A DNA stretch of 64,000 nt. It comes from Pseudomonas fragi (GTDB lineage: Bacteria > Pseudomonadota > Gammaproteobacteria > Pseudomonadales > Pseudomonadaceae). Made by a program: the position numbers and the translations under genes. The notes under the pieces were generated by a model. The model was given only the letters and a program-made list of their open reading frames with translations. It was not told where the DNA came from and ran no database searches. Below, one piece after another: positions 17,207 to 25,463 of the stretch (positions within the stretch are counted from its first letter, which is position 1; every line of letters begins with the position of its first letter). The stretch covers positions 2,666,001 to 2,730,000 of the forward strand of contig NZ_CP104861.1 of NCBI RefSeq assembly GCF_025426255.1, in the 5' to 3' direction.

Positions 17207-17476
17207 TCATTTCGTAGTTTTGCCCGTAGGTACGCGTGTGGATTTTGGACTCTTGGCCTGAGCTAGACAGTCAGATTGCATCTTTTCCGCACGTCCTGGG
17301 TCTATCAAACGAACAATGTCCACAGCCATGAATTCATAGTTCTCAGCCAATGAGTCCAGCTCAGATAAAAAGGATACTGCCTTAGCTACCTCTGGATCGC
17401 GAAGTAACGGTAGCAAAGTCTCATACTCTTTAGTTATGCGGTTCGTGATAAAAAGAAGCTCTTGAACGCGATCCAT
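17207..17476 (-). CDS. Short MvaT-like protein lacking the DNA-binding domain
   Basis: An 89-residue protein aligning by eye with the MvaT/MvaU oligomerisation region: coiled coil then LRDPEVAKAVSFLSELDSLA and VDIVRLIDPGRAEK, matching the family's KLKKELEFEEKLRTLM and DVISLLDPDAK. The C-terminal domain with the glycine-rich DNA-binding loop is absent; only a basic tail (SPKSTRVPTGKTTK) remains. By analogy with truncated H-NS (H-NST), it could poison silencer oligomers. It lies 19 bp after a similar gene. The function is inference. Confidence 0.55.
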   Translation of the reverse strand: MDRVQELLFITNRITKEYETLLPLLRDPEVAKAVSFLSELDSLAENYEFMAVDIVRLIDPGRAEKMQSDCLAQAKSPKSTRVPTGKTTK

Positions 17477-17495
17477 TTCCTCTCAACCTCATACT

Positions 17496-17849
17496 TTATT
17501 GTTCAGCTTGCTCGATGGTTGACCTCGAACAGTCTTCGCCATGCTTAGCTAGCAAAGTTGGCTCTTTCTGATCGGCATAAATATCTACGAGTTGCTTAAC
17601 TGCCTTAGTGTTAATTGACCCCACCCCACCAGAGAGTGCTTCAACCGACCCTACATATCTGCTCACCAAAAGATCGACTACCTCGCCCAAAGAATAACCA
17701 TACTTGCCCCTTAGTTCTTCCAGCTTACGGAAAAACTCTACGTCTTGAGCATACTCGGGTTCTTTTTTTCGCTGCTCAAAGCCCCGAAAAACTTTTTCGA
17801 ATTCATACTCTAACTGCCGAGCCTCGACGAGAGGATGCGAGCGCGCCAT
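17496..17849 (-). CDS. MvaT-like oligomerisation-domain protein with divergent C-terminus
   Basis: A 117-residue protein. Residues 10-60 contain a coiled coil and the block EYAQDVEFFRKLEELRGKYG with SLGEVVDLLVSR, parallel to its neighbour and to MvaT. The C-terminal 50 residues are acidic/polar and lack the MvaT DNA-binding signature. It is first gene of a two-gene operon. The AT-rich upstream region holds an inverted repeat at 17931-17946. Related to the short protein by probable duplication. Confidence 0.5.
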   Translation of the reverse strand: MARSHPLVEARQLEYEFEKVFRGFEQRKKEPEYAQDVEFFRKLEELRGKYGYSLGEVVDLLVSRYVGSVEALSGGVGSINTKAVKQLVDIYADQKEPTLLAKHGEDCSRSTIEQAEQ

Positions 17850-18349
17850 AACTGATCCTTTCCAGTGGTATCACACCGTCATCCTAGTTTAGCCTAAATC
17901 GCACCCGCCAATGAAAAGCTTGGCACTACTGTCAAATAATATTGACGATATTGAAAGCCATTAATTTTCAGTATGTTATGCTGGAATCATAGGCTATGAC
18001 GTACGCCTCAGGTAACCGTCAGTCAGAATTCCCGGAGAGGCTAAACCTTGGAATTTTTAAGTGAAAGCCGCTCATGTGCTCGCTTGTAACACCTCAAGAC
18101 TCTTACAAAAATGGCAACTATATCTATTTAATGCCACATGACTGAGCAAATTATCGTGTTCGGCTGGATCGTAATCTAAGGGGTTAAATTGCTTTTTGAC
18201 AATACTTGCCAATTGTCGGACTAGAAATTTGCTGCCGGGTCAGTCCAACTCACTGAGATAGCAGGAAATAATTCTTTGAAAATACCTTAAAGCCACCAAA
18301 AATGGATTTGTCGGCAAGTCACAGTTACCTGTACTGACCAACTCCCTAA
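17850..18349. other. AT-rich non-coding region upstream of the MvaT-like pair
   Basis: No gene was recognised. Structures seen: GTCAA-N6-TTGAC at 17931-17946 in the promoter region of the MvaT-like operon, and GACAAT-N8-ATTGTC at 18198-18217. TTGTCGG occurs twice further on (near 18213 and 18309). These could be regulator sites or transposase-binding repeats; neither is established. Confidence 0.4.
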
Positions 18350-19253
18350 GGAGACGCTGCAAAAATAGCCAACCGTCCTCACCCATGGCTCACTGAGCTC
18401 CAACTGCCCCCCCCTAACTGAGCCTTATTACGCACGTGAAAAATATATCCACGCTCGAATACACCGGCAAAAAAAACAGCCCCATCGCGATGGCTTTTGG
18501 GCTGACCTTGAACGGTTTGTATCCTGAGCACAACTGGAAACGCAGGTGATTTCGTTCTACAGCAACGCTACAGCCCAGCGCCGGCGTTCCTGTGATTGGG
18601 TGGTCGCGCATGCTGAGCATGTTTGTTGTGCAGCAGTGCTTCGGTTTCTTTGATGAAGGTTCCGGAGATGCCGTATACGACAGCCAGACCATTCGTGGTG
18701 TTATCTGCGTCGATTTGGGCAGTGAGTCGGCATCGGATGCCGCCACTTTACTGCGCTTTGGACATTTACTGGAAACACATCAGCACACGCGAGCGTTGTT
18801 TGAATCGATTAACCAGCATTTGGCCAGCCTGGGTCTGCTGCTCAAAAGAGGCACCATTGTCGATGCCACTTTGATCGCCGCACTGCCCTCGGTCAAAGAC
18901 TCGCGCGATCCCGAGATGCACCAAACAAAAAAAGAGATCAATGGCACTTGAGGATGAAGGCCCACATTAGTGTCGGCGCCACGTAGGGTCGGGTTCACAG
19001 CTTGGTAGGAACGGTCGCCAACGTGGCGAATAACGCCTAGGTCGAACAGTTGCTTCACGGTACCGAAACCTACGTTTCGAGCGATGCTGGATACAATGGT
19101 TCGGCCAAGCGGCCGGAGCATGCTAAACGGAACGTTATTAAGTCGGTACAGCACGGCCAAGCAGTTACAAGCACCTTGCTATTCCGGGACAAGCGCAAAA
19201 GCGTACACGCTAATATGCACTTAATTGCCACGGTCAAGAATCTTTCCAAGTGA
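18350..19253 (+). mobile_element. Degenerate IS5-family transposase relic
   Basis: Plus-strand frames give RMLSMFVVQQCFGFFDEGSG, LLLKRGTIVDATLIAALPSV and DPEMHQTKK, then after shifts and stops MKAHISVGA, LLHGTETYVSSDAGYNGSAK and RPEHAKRN. These are IS5-group DDE blocks. Frameshifts and stops are present and the last DDE helix is missing. The outer boundaries are estimates; GGAGACGCTGCAAAAA at about 18349 could be the left end. Confidence 0.75.
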
Positions 19254-19336
19254 TCATAGTGCATTTAAATTATCGAAAGTTTCATTGCTGTGGACTGGAA
19301 AAGAATACGCGTAGTTATTCAGTCTGTTCGGGTTAG

Positions 19337-19480
19337 GAATCTAATCCTGGCCAAGCGGTATTTGCAACAGACGACGGGATAAATCCGTTTGGCGAGACTG
19401 TTCCACAAAATAATAAAATGAGTGCAGAAATCAATCCAGAAACGCAGAATAAGCTCGACGGGTTGAAAAAAACGACTTGA
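19337..19480 (+). pseudogene. Orphan C-terminal reading frame beside the tni operon
   Basis: A 47-codon frame without start codon reads ESNPGQAVFATDDGINPFGE, then TVPQNNKMSAEINPETQNKL and DGLKKTT. Composition is protein-like. I do not recognise the family. It converges on the tni operon and may be the cut end of a cargo gene. Confidence 0.3.
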
Positions 19481-19520
19481 AAAAGCAGGACGTGGTGAAC
19501 GGTTAATTGTTCATGTCTAC

Positions 19521-21335
19521 CTAATCCAAAGCCCAAATCACTTGATCTAAATCCTCACCGGTGAGCGTGCTGCGGGCCAATGCGATCAGCTCTTCCCGGA
19601 TGAGTCGTCCATGTACACCAAGCCCTACACGTTTGATCTCAGTCCGATCCACTGGGAATGGAAGAGAGTACGGCCGGCATACATCACGAATTAGCTGAGC
19701 CTCATCGCGGGTAATCAAACCAAAAGCCACGCCAAGCATCCAGTATGCAACCGCTAACTGACGGGGAGTAGCCCATGAATATCGGGGGGGAGAATCGATA
19801 AAGGACGTGTCGAGAGTGAGGTTAGCGTTATTACCTTTGCGTTGAGGAAAGAAGAAAGAACAAGCAAACCCAGGAGCCTTCCGCCAGGAGGGGTCGCATA
19901 GCCACACGCCTAACAAAAATTCCACCACCCGCCTGGATGGCTTTGGAGTCTGGTTGATTTGGAAATCTGTGAGAATCCAGTTCTGTACCCTAGCAGTCAA
20001 CCGAAGCAGCATTTCGTTATCTGCGACGGCTTGCATGCCGTTACTGATGAGGGGAAAGCTAACGAGCAACCTAGAACTTGGGCTGCTGACGTACTCGCAG
20101 TATGCACGCCATGCCTTATCCAGCGGGGAGTAGTGAGGAGTAGAAAGACATTGCAGCATTACCGGAGGCTCATGCTCGAGGCAAACACACATATCCAGTC
20201 GGCGCCAAGCCAAACGCCAAGCTGGAAGCCCAACCTCCTTGATATCCACTTTTTGGCATTCAGGGCAGTAGCTTGTACTCTGCCCGAATGGAAGATAGCT
20301 ACTAGAACAACACTCGAAAGTATCGAACATTTCTTGCTCCCCGCTACTGAAGCACTTCCTGATGCTAGACAACTCATACAGCTTATCGGGATCAACCGCT
20401 ACACGAGCGCAATGGTTGGCGAAAATCTCTACTGCCTCAAGGTGTGAGGTGTTCTTAGCTTCGACTGAAAGCCTTCCCATCCATGAAGAGAAAGATTCTC
20501 CACTCCTAGGCTTCAGTAGCGGCCATTTAAAATCTGCCGACCTACAAAACCCTAGATTATCAGCATCAGCCAAATGTAGCTGCACTAACTTGACCGCACT
20601 ACCAATAAAACCCTTAGACTTAGCATGAATTGCCTTTACTTGCTCAGGAGAAAGTAAAGCCACGTCATTTCGAGCTGACAGTATCTTTCGACAGACACCA
20701 TATACAAACTTCTGAAATGTTTGATCATTGGCCATAGGCACAAGCTCAAACATGCATGCAGGCACATTAGCCCCTGAAGTGGCATACTTAAGTTTCTGAA
20801 CTGATTCTTGATTCGCGAATGCGACAACTGAAATGCTGGCGAAACGAGTAATAAGCTCTTGCATACCCAACAAAGATTGAAGGGAAGCAATCAGCTTTAA
20901 CGAAATCCATTCATGCGCATCCCGAACAATTATTACGTCGTAATGTCTATCGTTTAGAAGGTGCCAATATACCTCATTAAGGGTCGATTTTCCTTTATGC
21001 TTTTTGAATTCTACTGATACCTCTTCAGGGAGCTTAAAAGAGCACACCAAATCAGAAGAGAATAAGGTTGTCTGTTTTTCAGGATGGCGCTCAACTGATA
21101 AAACTCTCTTGCCTTTCGAAATCAGCTGAAATTCCAGCTGATAAGATAATGCTGACGATCCTGAGCCAGGCGACCCTGCAACCAAGAATAATGGGGCTCT
21201 AGTATAATCATCTCTCTCTGCTGTCTCATTACAAATTGAATCAATGAGCGCCGTGAGGACACGTTGATTGCCTGACAAACAAGACCATAGCGCGCTAGCA
21301 ATTGATGCTGAATGATTGAGCATGATGTTCTCCAT
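19521..21335 (-). CDS. tniQ: TniQ-like protein with an N-terminal degenerate AAA+ domain
   Basis: A 604-residue protein. Residues 1-265 look like a TnsC/TniB-type AAA+ module: the P-loop GSPGSGSS (54-61) has Ser60 where the essential Lys belongs, and the Walker-B-like strand is VIIVRDAHE (134-142). From about 270 the TniQ target-selector domain begins (SGESFSSWMGRL), with a zinc site CPEC (357-360), CLEH (385-388) and Cys396, and a long C-terminus. TniQ proteins are normally about 400 residues without an ATPase part. It follows tniB by 19 bp. The domain is predicted unable to hydrolyse ATP and may dock on TniB filaments; this is inference. Confidence 0.78.
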   Translation of the reverse strand: MENIMLNHSASIASALWSCLSGNQRVLTALIDSICNETAERDDYTRAPLFLVAGSPGSGSSALSYQLEFQLISKGKRVLSVERHPEKQTTLFSSDLVCSFKLPEEVSVEFKKHKGKSTLNEVYWHLLNDRHYDVIIVRDAHEWISLKLIASLQSLLGMQELITRFASISVVAFANQESVQKLKYATSGANVPACMFELVPMANDQTFQKFVYGVCRKILSARNDVALLSPEQVKAIHAKSKGFIGSAVKLVQLHLADADNLGFCRSADFKWPLLKPRSGESFSSWMGRLSVEAKNTSHLEAVEIFANHCARVAVDPDKLYELSSIRKCFSSGEQEMFDTFECCSSSYLPFGQSTSYCPECQKVDIKEVGLPAWRLAWRRLDMCVCLEHEPPVMLQCLSTPHYSPLDKAWRAYCEYVSSPSSRLLVSFPLISNGMQAVADNEMLLRLTARVQNWILTDFQINQTPKPSRRVVEFLLGVWLCDPSWRKAPGFACSFFFPQRKGNNANLTLDTSFIDSPPRYSWATPRQLAVAYWMLGVAFGLITRDEAQLIRDVCRPYSLPFPVDRTEIKRVGLGVHGRLIREELIALARSTLTGEDLDQVIWALD

Positions 21336-21354
21336 GCGGGCTCAGCAGTTACTT

Positions 21355-22293
21355 TTACAGCCTGGTATACCGATCTAGATAAGCTTGAGTATCAACTTTG
21401 TTTGTCATTATACAAAAAGCTCTATCTAGAGATTCGGAGTTGAGATATTCATCACCGGACTCTATTGCAATCTGTGATGCCTCTCTGAGAATTGCGACAA
21501 CAGACCTCAACGGAGAATATAGCTCTTTTTTGATATCAGTAACAACCGTTCTTGCTGCTAATTTTAAAAGTTTCACGCAGAAGGAATTATCAATAATAGA
21601 CTCTTGTCGAAGAGGCATCATTTCCACAAAACCTTTTGCGAACGCAATAAATGAAGGATTGCATGTCAGCAATGGTAGAGTGGCTAAACGCAAATTAAAA
21701 CGACTACTTATGGTATCATCCAATCTAAAAAGCTCTTCAAGCTGGTCGGGGTCTCCCATTAGGCAAATATTGAACCCCCAATTGAAGCCAGAGAACCCTT
21801 TTACGGAACCGAAGTTTACTTCTCGGTGCCGGTCAGTCAATCCCTTATAGAGTAATTGAGCCTCATCAATTACCGCCCCCCGCACGTTATTTTCTTTGAT
21901 AAGCCCCTCAGCAATAGCAAGATCCCGATAACTTCTGTTTAGCGGCTTTTTGGCAGGGCTGAATTGAATACCAATCTCCATTAGCATCAGCTTTGTCAAG
22001 TCCAAATTTGCAGGATTTCTGGCCAGATCGATATAAATAATTTTTCCTGGCCAATCGGAGTTTGGTGCGCAGCTATGCTTCGCCATATAAGCTCCAATCG
22101 TGCTTTTACCCTGTCCAGACTTCGCTTTAATCGACATGCCCGGATTGTCGGAAAGTCTTGGAAGTGTGAGCAACCTTTTATAGCTGTCAATTGCAATCAT
22201 AACTTCCGGCCGCATAATAAAAATCTCTCGCATGCAAGAATTTATGCGCTGTTCTTTAGGTAGGGCGACAAGGTGATTATGATCAGAATTCAT
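21355..22293 (-). CDS. tniB: TniB/TnsC-type AAA+ transposition ATPase
   Basis: A 312-residue regulator ATPase. The P-loop KSGQGKST (58-65) and Walker B VIDEAQ (141-146) are intact, and LMGDPDQLEELFRLDD resembles the sensor region of TniB. In related systems it forms ATP-dependent filaments on target DNA and links TniQ to the transposase. Its ATG overlaps the tniA stop codon (ATGA), so translation is coupled. Confidence 0.88.
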   Translation of the reverse strand: MNSDHNHLVALPKEQRINSCMREIFIMRPEVMIAIDSYKRLLTLPRLSDNPGMSIKAKSGQGKSTIGAYMAKHSCAPNSDWPGKIIYIDLARNPANLDLTKLMLMEIGIQFSPAKKPLNRSYRDLAIAEGLIKENNVRGAVIDEAQLLYKGLTDRHREVNFGSVKGFSGFNWGFNICLMGDPDQLEELFRLDDTISSRFNLRLATLPLLTCNPSFIAFAKGFVEMMPLRQESIIDNSFCVKLLKLAARTVVTDIKKELYSPLRSVVAILREASQIAIESGDEYLNSESLDRAFCIMTNKVDTQAYLDRYTRL

Positions 22294-24149
22294 AGGTCGA
22301 TACCTTTCAAAGGCTTAACATCGGCCGCATCAACCATTGACGTGTTTTTCTCTTTGCTTTTAACTTTACCAAGTTCAGCCTTGGAAAATGGCCCAAACCT
22401 TTCACTTTGCTCCGCATTGGCCGCATTCCGAGCTCGCTCCCGAGCCTCCTTTTCCAGCTTTTTCTTGAACTCACGCTGGCTAAGATGTATGCGTTCACCA
22501 TCTGCAGTTAATTCACCAGGTTTCGGTTGACCGTAAAGTTTAGCCTTCCATGCAAGCATTGATATTGGGCCGTCTTGATATGGTCGAAGCTCCTCCAAGT
22601 CTGGCCCTAAGCGCTCAATGCGCTTCCACTGACCATCAGACATTACCCAAGCCCGATCGATGTTCGAATTATCAATTTTCACTCTTACATGAGCGCCGGT
22701 TTTACCGAAGTAAGGGCCAGGATCGTAACGTAACGCCATCTGTATCAGTATCGCATTCTTCCTAACTTTCACATGATGTTCATGGTACATGCCAATTATA
22801 AAGCTTAAAGGATCTTCAAATCTGGGCGGTGTGCGAATTTCGCCATTGTGTTCGCCGTAGTGATTCAGAAATCGCTGATTGGCCGTGAATCCATCAGAGC
22901 CAGTTTTTTCGTGCCGTCGACAAATTTCAATAACAATCATCTTAAAAACCTCATCAAGGTAATATATGGATGATTGCTCGATTTTATTTCCACGAGGCTT
23001 TTTTCCAGAAGATGGCACCGCACCTTCTAAGGTTTGGATAAAATAACGATTGATAATCCCGAGTCCTCGCTCGATCGAACCGCCACTTTGCTTGCGTTTT
23101 CTTCGGGCATGCTGAACGTCATGACTCTCACATGCTGCCTTCACTGTTTTCGCGTTAAGATCGGGGCCGCCGTCGACAAGAAGTAAGGACATACGCCCGT
23201 ACTGAATCCATTTGTAGACGTCGTCAAGTCCCAAAGAACGGAGCAGATCGTCTTTTGGTTTAATCGCCATATCTAAAGCTTGCGCCAAAGTCCATCTGCT
23301 CGGCGCACCGAAATAAAGTGCAAATCCGAGATACGCTTTGCTAAACTTATCTTTAATCAACATGAGATAAGGTCTCCCGAGCAGCATTCCAGTCTGCCTG
23401 CACCTCACATGCATATCGAGTGGACTTCCATCAGCTTCAACAATTTCAAGGGGGGCGTTGGCTTTCATTCCGAAGGGATAACTGCCAAATTTATCCCGAG
23501 CAGCTTCTATCCCTTCTTTCACCTTGACCTGTTCGCGCTCATTATGGATTGCCCGCAAACGCCTTCGTAGAGTACTCCTTGAGGGGGCGACCATTCTCCC
23601 GCATAATGAAATAATGGAATCAATTACCCGTTCCTCATTAGCACCTGGGCCTGTATAGTCTGATGCAGCAACGGTTATGATTAGCTCTTCTATTTCAAGC
23701 GGGAATTTAGTGTCCCCCTTTTTTGGGCCAGGCTTTCCTGAAACAAAAACTGACCAGTCTCCGATAATCAGATATTCATTCTTTAGCTTTCTGACCATCG
23801 TAGTTTTAAGCCCAAGCAAAGTTTTTGTCTCTTCGAGGCTGATAACGCCAGCTATCAACTTGTCAAATATTTCCTGCCGACCCGTAGCATATAATATTTC
23901 CTCATCGGTATACGGCGATACAGGGCGATTATCATCCTCAAAAACTGGAGCGTCAGCCAAAATCTCTTCTCTGATCTTATTTAAAGCATCATCTGAAGCG
24001 GCAGCCACATTTTCTTCAGTGGTTCTGACAATGTCGCCACTCACCGAACTCCTAACTATTAACTGGTGCTCCGAGCCGTCATAATTCACAACAGTGAACA
24101 TCCCTGACCTGTCTCGCAAGGCGACTAGGCTACCAACTTTATACTTCAT
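22290..24149 (-). CDS. tniA: TniA/TnsB-type DDE transposase
   Basis: A 619-residue transposase with a Mu/retroviral-integrase core. Candidate triad: Asp240 (VEADGSP), Asp326 (LVDGGPDLN) and Glu360 (SIERGLG), with 33 residues between the last two. A DNA-binding HTH region precedes it, and a Mu-type C-terminal barrel (PYFGKTGAHVRVKID) follows. ATG 24149 is chosen because it overlaps the upstream gene's end by 11 bp; the frame is open to 24167. No TnsA nuclease gene is seen, so replicative (cointegrate) transposition is expected, as in Tn5053. Confidence 0.88.
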   Translation of the reverse strand: MKYKVGSLVALRDRSGMFTVVNYDGSEHQLIVRSSVSGDIVRTTEENVAAASDDALNKIREEILADAPVFEDDNRPVSPYTDEEILYATGRQEIFDKLIAGVISLEETKTLLGLKTTMVRKLKNEYLIIGDWSVFVSGKPGPKKGDTKFPLEIEELIITVAASDYTGPGANEERVIDSIISLCGRMVAPSRSTLRRRLRAIHNEREQVKVKEGIEAARDKFGSYPFGMKANAPLEIVEADGSPLDMHVRCRQTGMLLGRPYLMLIKDKFSKAYLGFALYFGAPSRWTLAQALDMAIKPKDDLLRSLGLDDVYKWIQYGRMSLLLVDGGPDLNAKTVKAACESHDVQHARRKRKQSGGSIERGLGIINRYFIQTLEGAVPSSGKKPRGNKIEQSSIYYLDEVFKMIVIEICRRHEKTGSDGFTANQRFLNHYGEHNGEIRTPPRFEDPLSFIIGMYHEHHVKVRKNAILIQMALRYDPGPYFGKTGAHVRVKIDNSNIDRAWVMSDGQWKRIERLGPDLEELRPYQDGPISMLAWKAKLYGQPKPGELTADGERIHLSQREFKKKLEKEARERARNAANAEQSERFGPFSKAELGKVKSKEKNTSMVDAADVKPLKGIDL

Positions 24150-24660
24150 CGCATTCAGCTTCAGCACCTGAATCAGTGCTCGATTGCGCCTTTATACTTG
24201 CTAAGCGAACTCTTACAATCGATTCGGATGGGTTCTCCATACCTAACTGATAGCAAAACCAGCACACGTCCTGATAAAAAACTTCGATCGAACGTTCGAA
24301 GCCTCCATTATCCTGCTCGCTAAGCACGATAATCAGGAAATTTACCGTGGCATCAATTGCATACTGAGAGTTACTTTCGAAGGCAGAGCTAACATATTCG
24401 CTCAGGTATTCAGAAAAATTCGAAAACGTCACATGAACAGAAGCGTCTGTAGCTTTTTCTTGATCAACAACTGCTCGAACATGCTCGCGAAAACGTTCAG
24501 CTGGCTGGGCCTCAACAATGACATGCTTGTAGGGCAGCCAATATGCGTTTCCGTCTAGTAACCTGCAGATGCGTAGCTCGCCCTTTTGGGAATTGGATCT
24601 CAGGACGTAGCACAGATCTGTGCTACGGGTCGTGTGGACGAAGGAGCCAATGCTAATCAT
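24139..24660 (-). CDS. Accessory protein leading the tni operon, unknown family
   Basis: A 173-residue protein upstream of tniA, in the position TnsA/TniC holds in other elements. No nuclease motif is visible. Its first 50 residues (MISIGSFVHTTRSTDLCYVL, then YWLPYKHVIV) look like a small beta barrel and resemble the start of TniA (KVGSLVALRDRSGMFTVV). The C-terminal half is helical. ATG 24660 has AGAGG upstream; ATG 24687 is an alternative. It overlaps tniA by 11 bp and so belongs to the transposition unit. Function is unknown. Confidence 0.65.
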   Translation of the reverse strand: MISIGSFVHTTRSTDLCYVLRSNSQKGELRICRLLDGNAYWLPYKHVIVEAQPAERFREHVRAVVDQEKATDASVHVTFSNFSEYLSEYVSSAFESNSQYAIDATVNFLIIVLSEQDNGGFERSIEVFYQDVCWFCYQLGMENPSESIVRVRLASIKAQSSTDSGAEAECDEV

Positions 24661-24727
24661 GACGCAGGCCTCTGAAACGTTCTCCATAAGCCTAGGCCCC
24701 GGGTGTCATCCGACCAGTACCACTTGT

Positions 24728-24794
24728 CAAAAAAACACAGAATCGTAACCTATTGATTTTCATATAGGAGATTTCAAAAACTTGTGTTTTTTTG
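24728..24794. repeat. Perfect 12-bp inverted repeat upstream of the tni operon
   Basis: CAAAAAAACACA (24728-24739) and TGTGTTTTTTTG (24783-24794) are exact complements 43 bp apart. Nested inside are CCTAT and ATAGG at 24749-24753 and 24764-24768. The region up to 24860 is strongly AT-rich. It may be a cruciform, a transposase-binding region or an operator of the operon. Confidence 0.5.
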
Positions 24795-24988
24795 GTTCCA
24801 ATTTGTCACCAAATTATGAAAAGTTAATATTAATTTCAATTAATACAACGAATTAGGTCACGCTCACTTGTTAGAGAAAATGAACAAAGATCGCTCCGGC
24901 TCCGGGTTCCGATGCTGTGCGATCGCTTCGTGACCTCGCCCGACGAGTTGCTTAACCAATCGCTTCTCCATTTGACGATGAATAAGCC

Positions 24989-25019
24989 CCGATCCCGGCA
25001 TTGACTCAACCGGGATCGG
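24989..25019. terminator. Strong hairpin after the NTF2-like operon
   Basis: CCGATCCCGG and CCGGGATCGG form a perfect 10-bp stem with an 11-base loop, just beyond the stop codon of the last gene of the TetR-controlled operon. There is no T run. Confidence 0.55.
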
Positions 25020-25026
25020 TGAATGC

Positions 25027-25413
25027 TCAACCTTCGAACTGGTAATAAACCTTGGCGATTACCTTCCAGGCGCCGTCGATTTTGATCAGGGTCAGGTAGT
25101 CGTTGTAGTCGGCACCGATCGCATCATTTTCCATATCGACACGCACCACGGCTGTCGTGGGTGTGATTGCCAGTATGTCGAGCCGAGTTGTAATTTTTGG
25201 GGCGCTGCCGTTCTTCTGAACGAAATCAAACAAATTTTTGATCGGGCCGCCAAGCAGCTCACCATTTGTGAAACCGTACATCACGGCGTCTTTATGGAAC
25301 GCCTGAGCAACGCCTTCTGCACTGCCCACACGCAGACCTTCAACATATTGATTGGCAGTAGCGATGACAGCGTTGTACTCGGAAGTTGGTACTGCTTTGA
25401 TGTTCTTCGACAT
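25027..25413 (-). CDS. NTF2-like/lumazine-binding-like small protein
   Basis: A 128-residue alpha+beta barrel protein (ANQYVEGLRVGSAEGVAQAF, GPIKNLFDFVQ, DYLTLIKIDGAWKVIAKVYY), typical of the putative lumazine-binding/SnoaL-like group. It is the last gene of an operon with an SDR and an Old Yellow Enzyme and is a paralogue of its neighbour. Members bind small hydrophobic ligands or act as isomerases; the ligand is unknown. Confidence 0.8.
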   Translation of the reverse strand: MSKNIKAVPTSEYNAVIATANQYVEGLRVGSAEGVAQAFHKDAVMYGFTNGELLGGPIKNLFDFVQKNGSAPKITTRLDILAITPTTAVVRVDMENDAIGADYNDYLTLIKIDGAWKVIAKVYYQFEG

Positions 25414-25463
25414 GGTTCTCTCCTTTCATTAGGGCGACGTAAAACACACCTCGCCAGAAGCGC

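Noticed and set aside
18030..18260. tRNA-like sequence as an integration site near the MvaT-like genes
   Set aside because: No cloverleaf or CCA-type 3' end could be built from the sequence.
18414..18746. Minus-strand 110-codon frame
   Set aside because: It overlaps the IS5 transposase relic, whose plus-strand frames carry the recognisable motifs.
19534..24690. CRISPR-associated transposon
   Set aside because: No repeat-spacer array and no Cas gene is visible anywhere in the window; TniQ and TnsC-like genes alone do not indicate one.
19511..24888. TTGTTCAT at 19510-19517 and its inverted copy near 24881-24888 as terminal repeats of the tni element
   Set aside because: Only eight bases match, the following bases diverge, and the flanking five bases show no target duplication.
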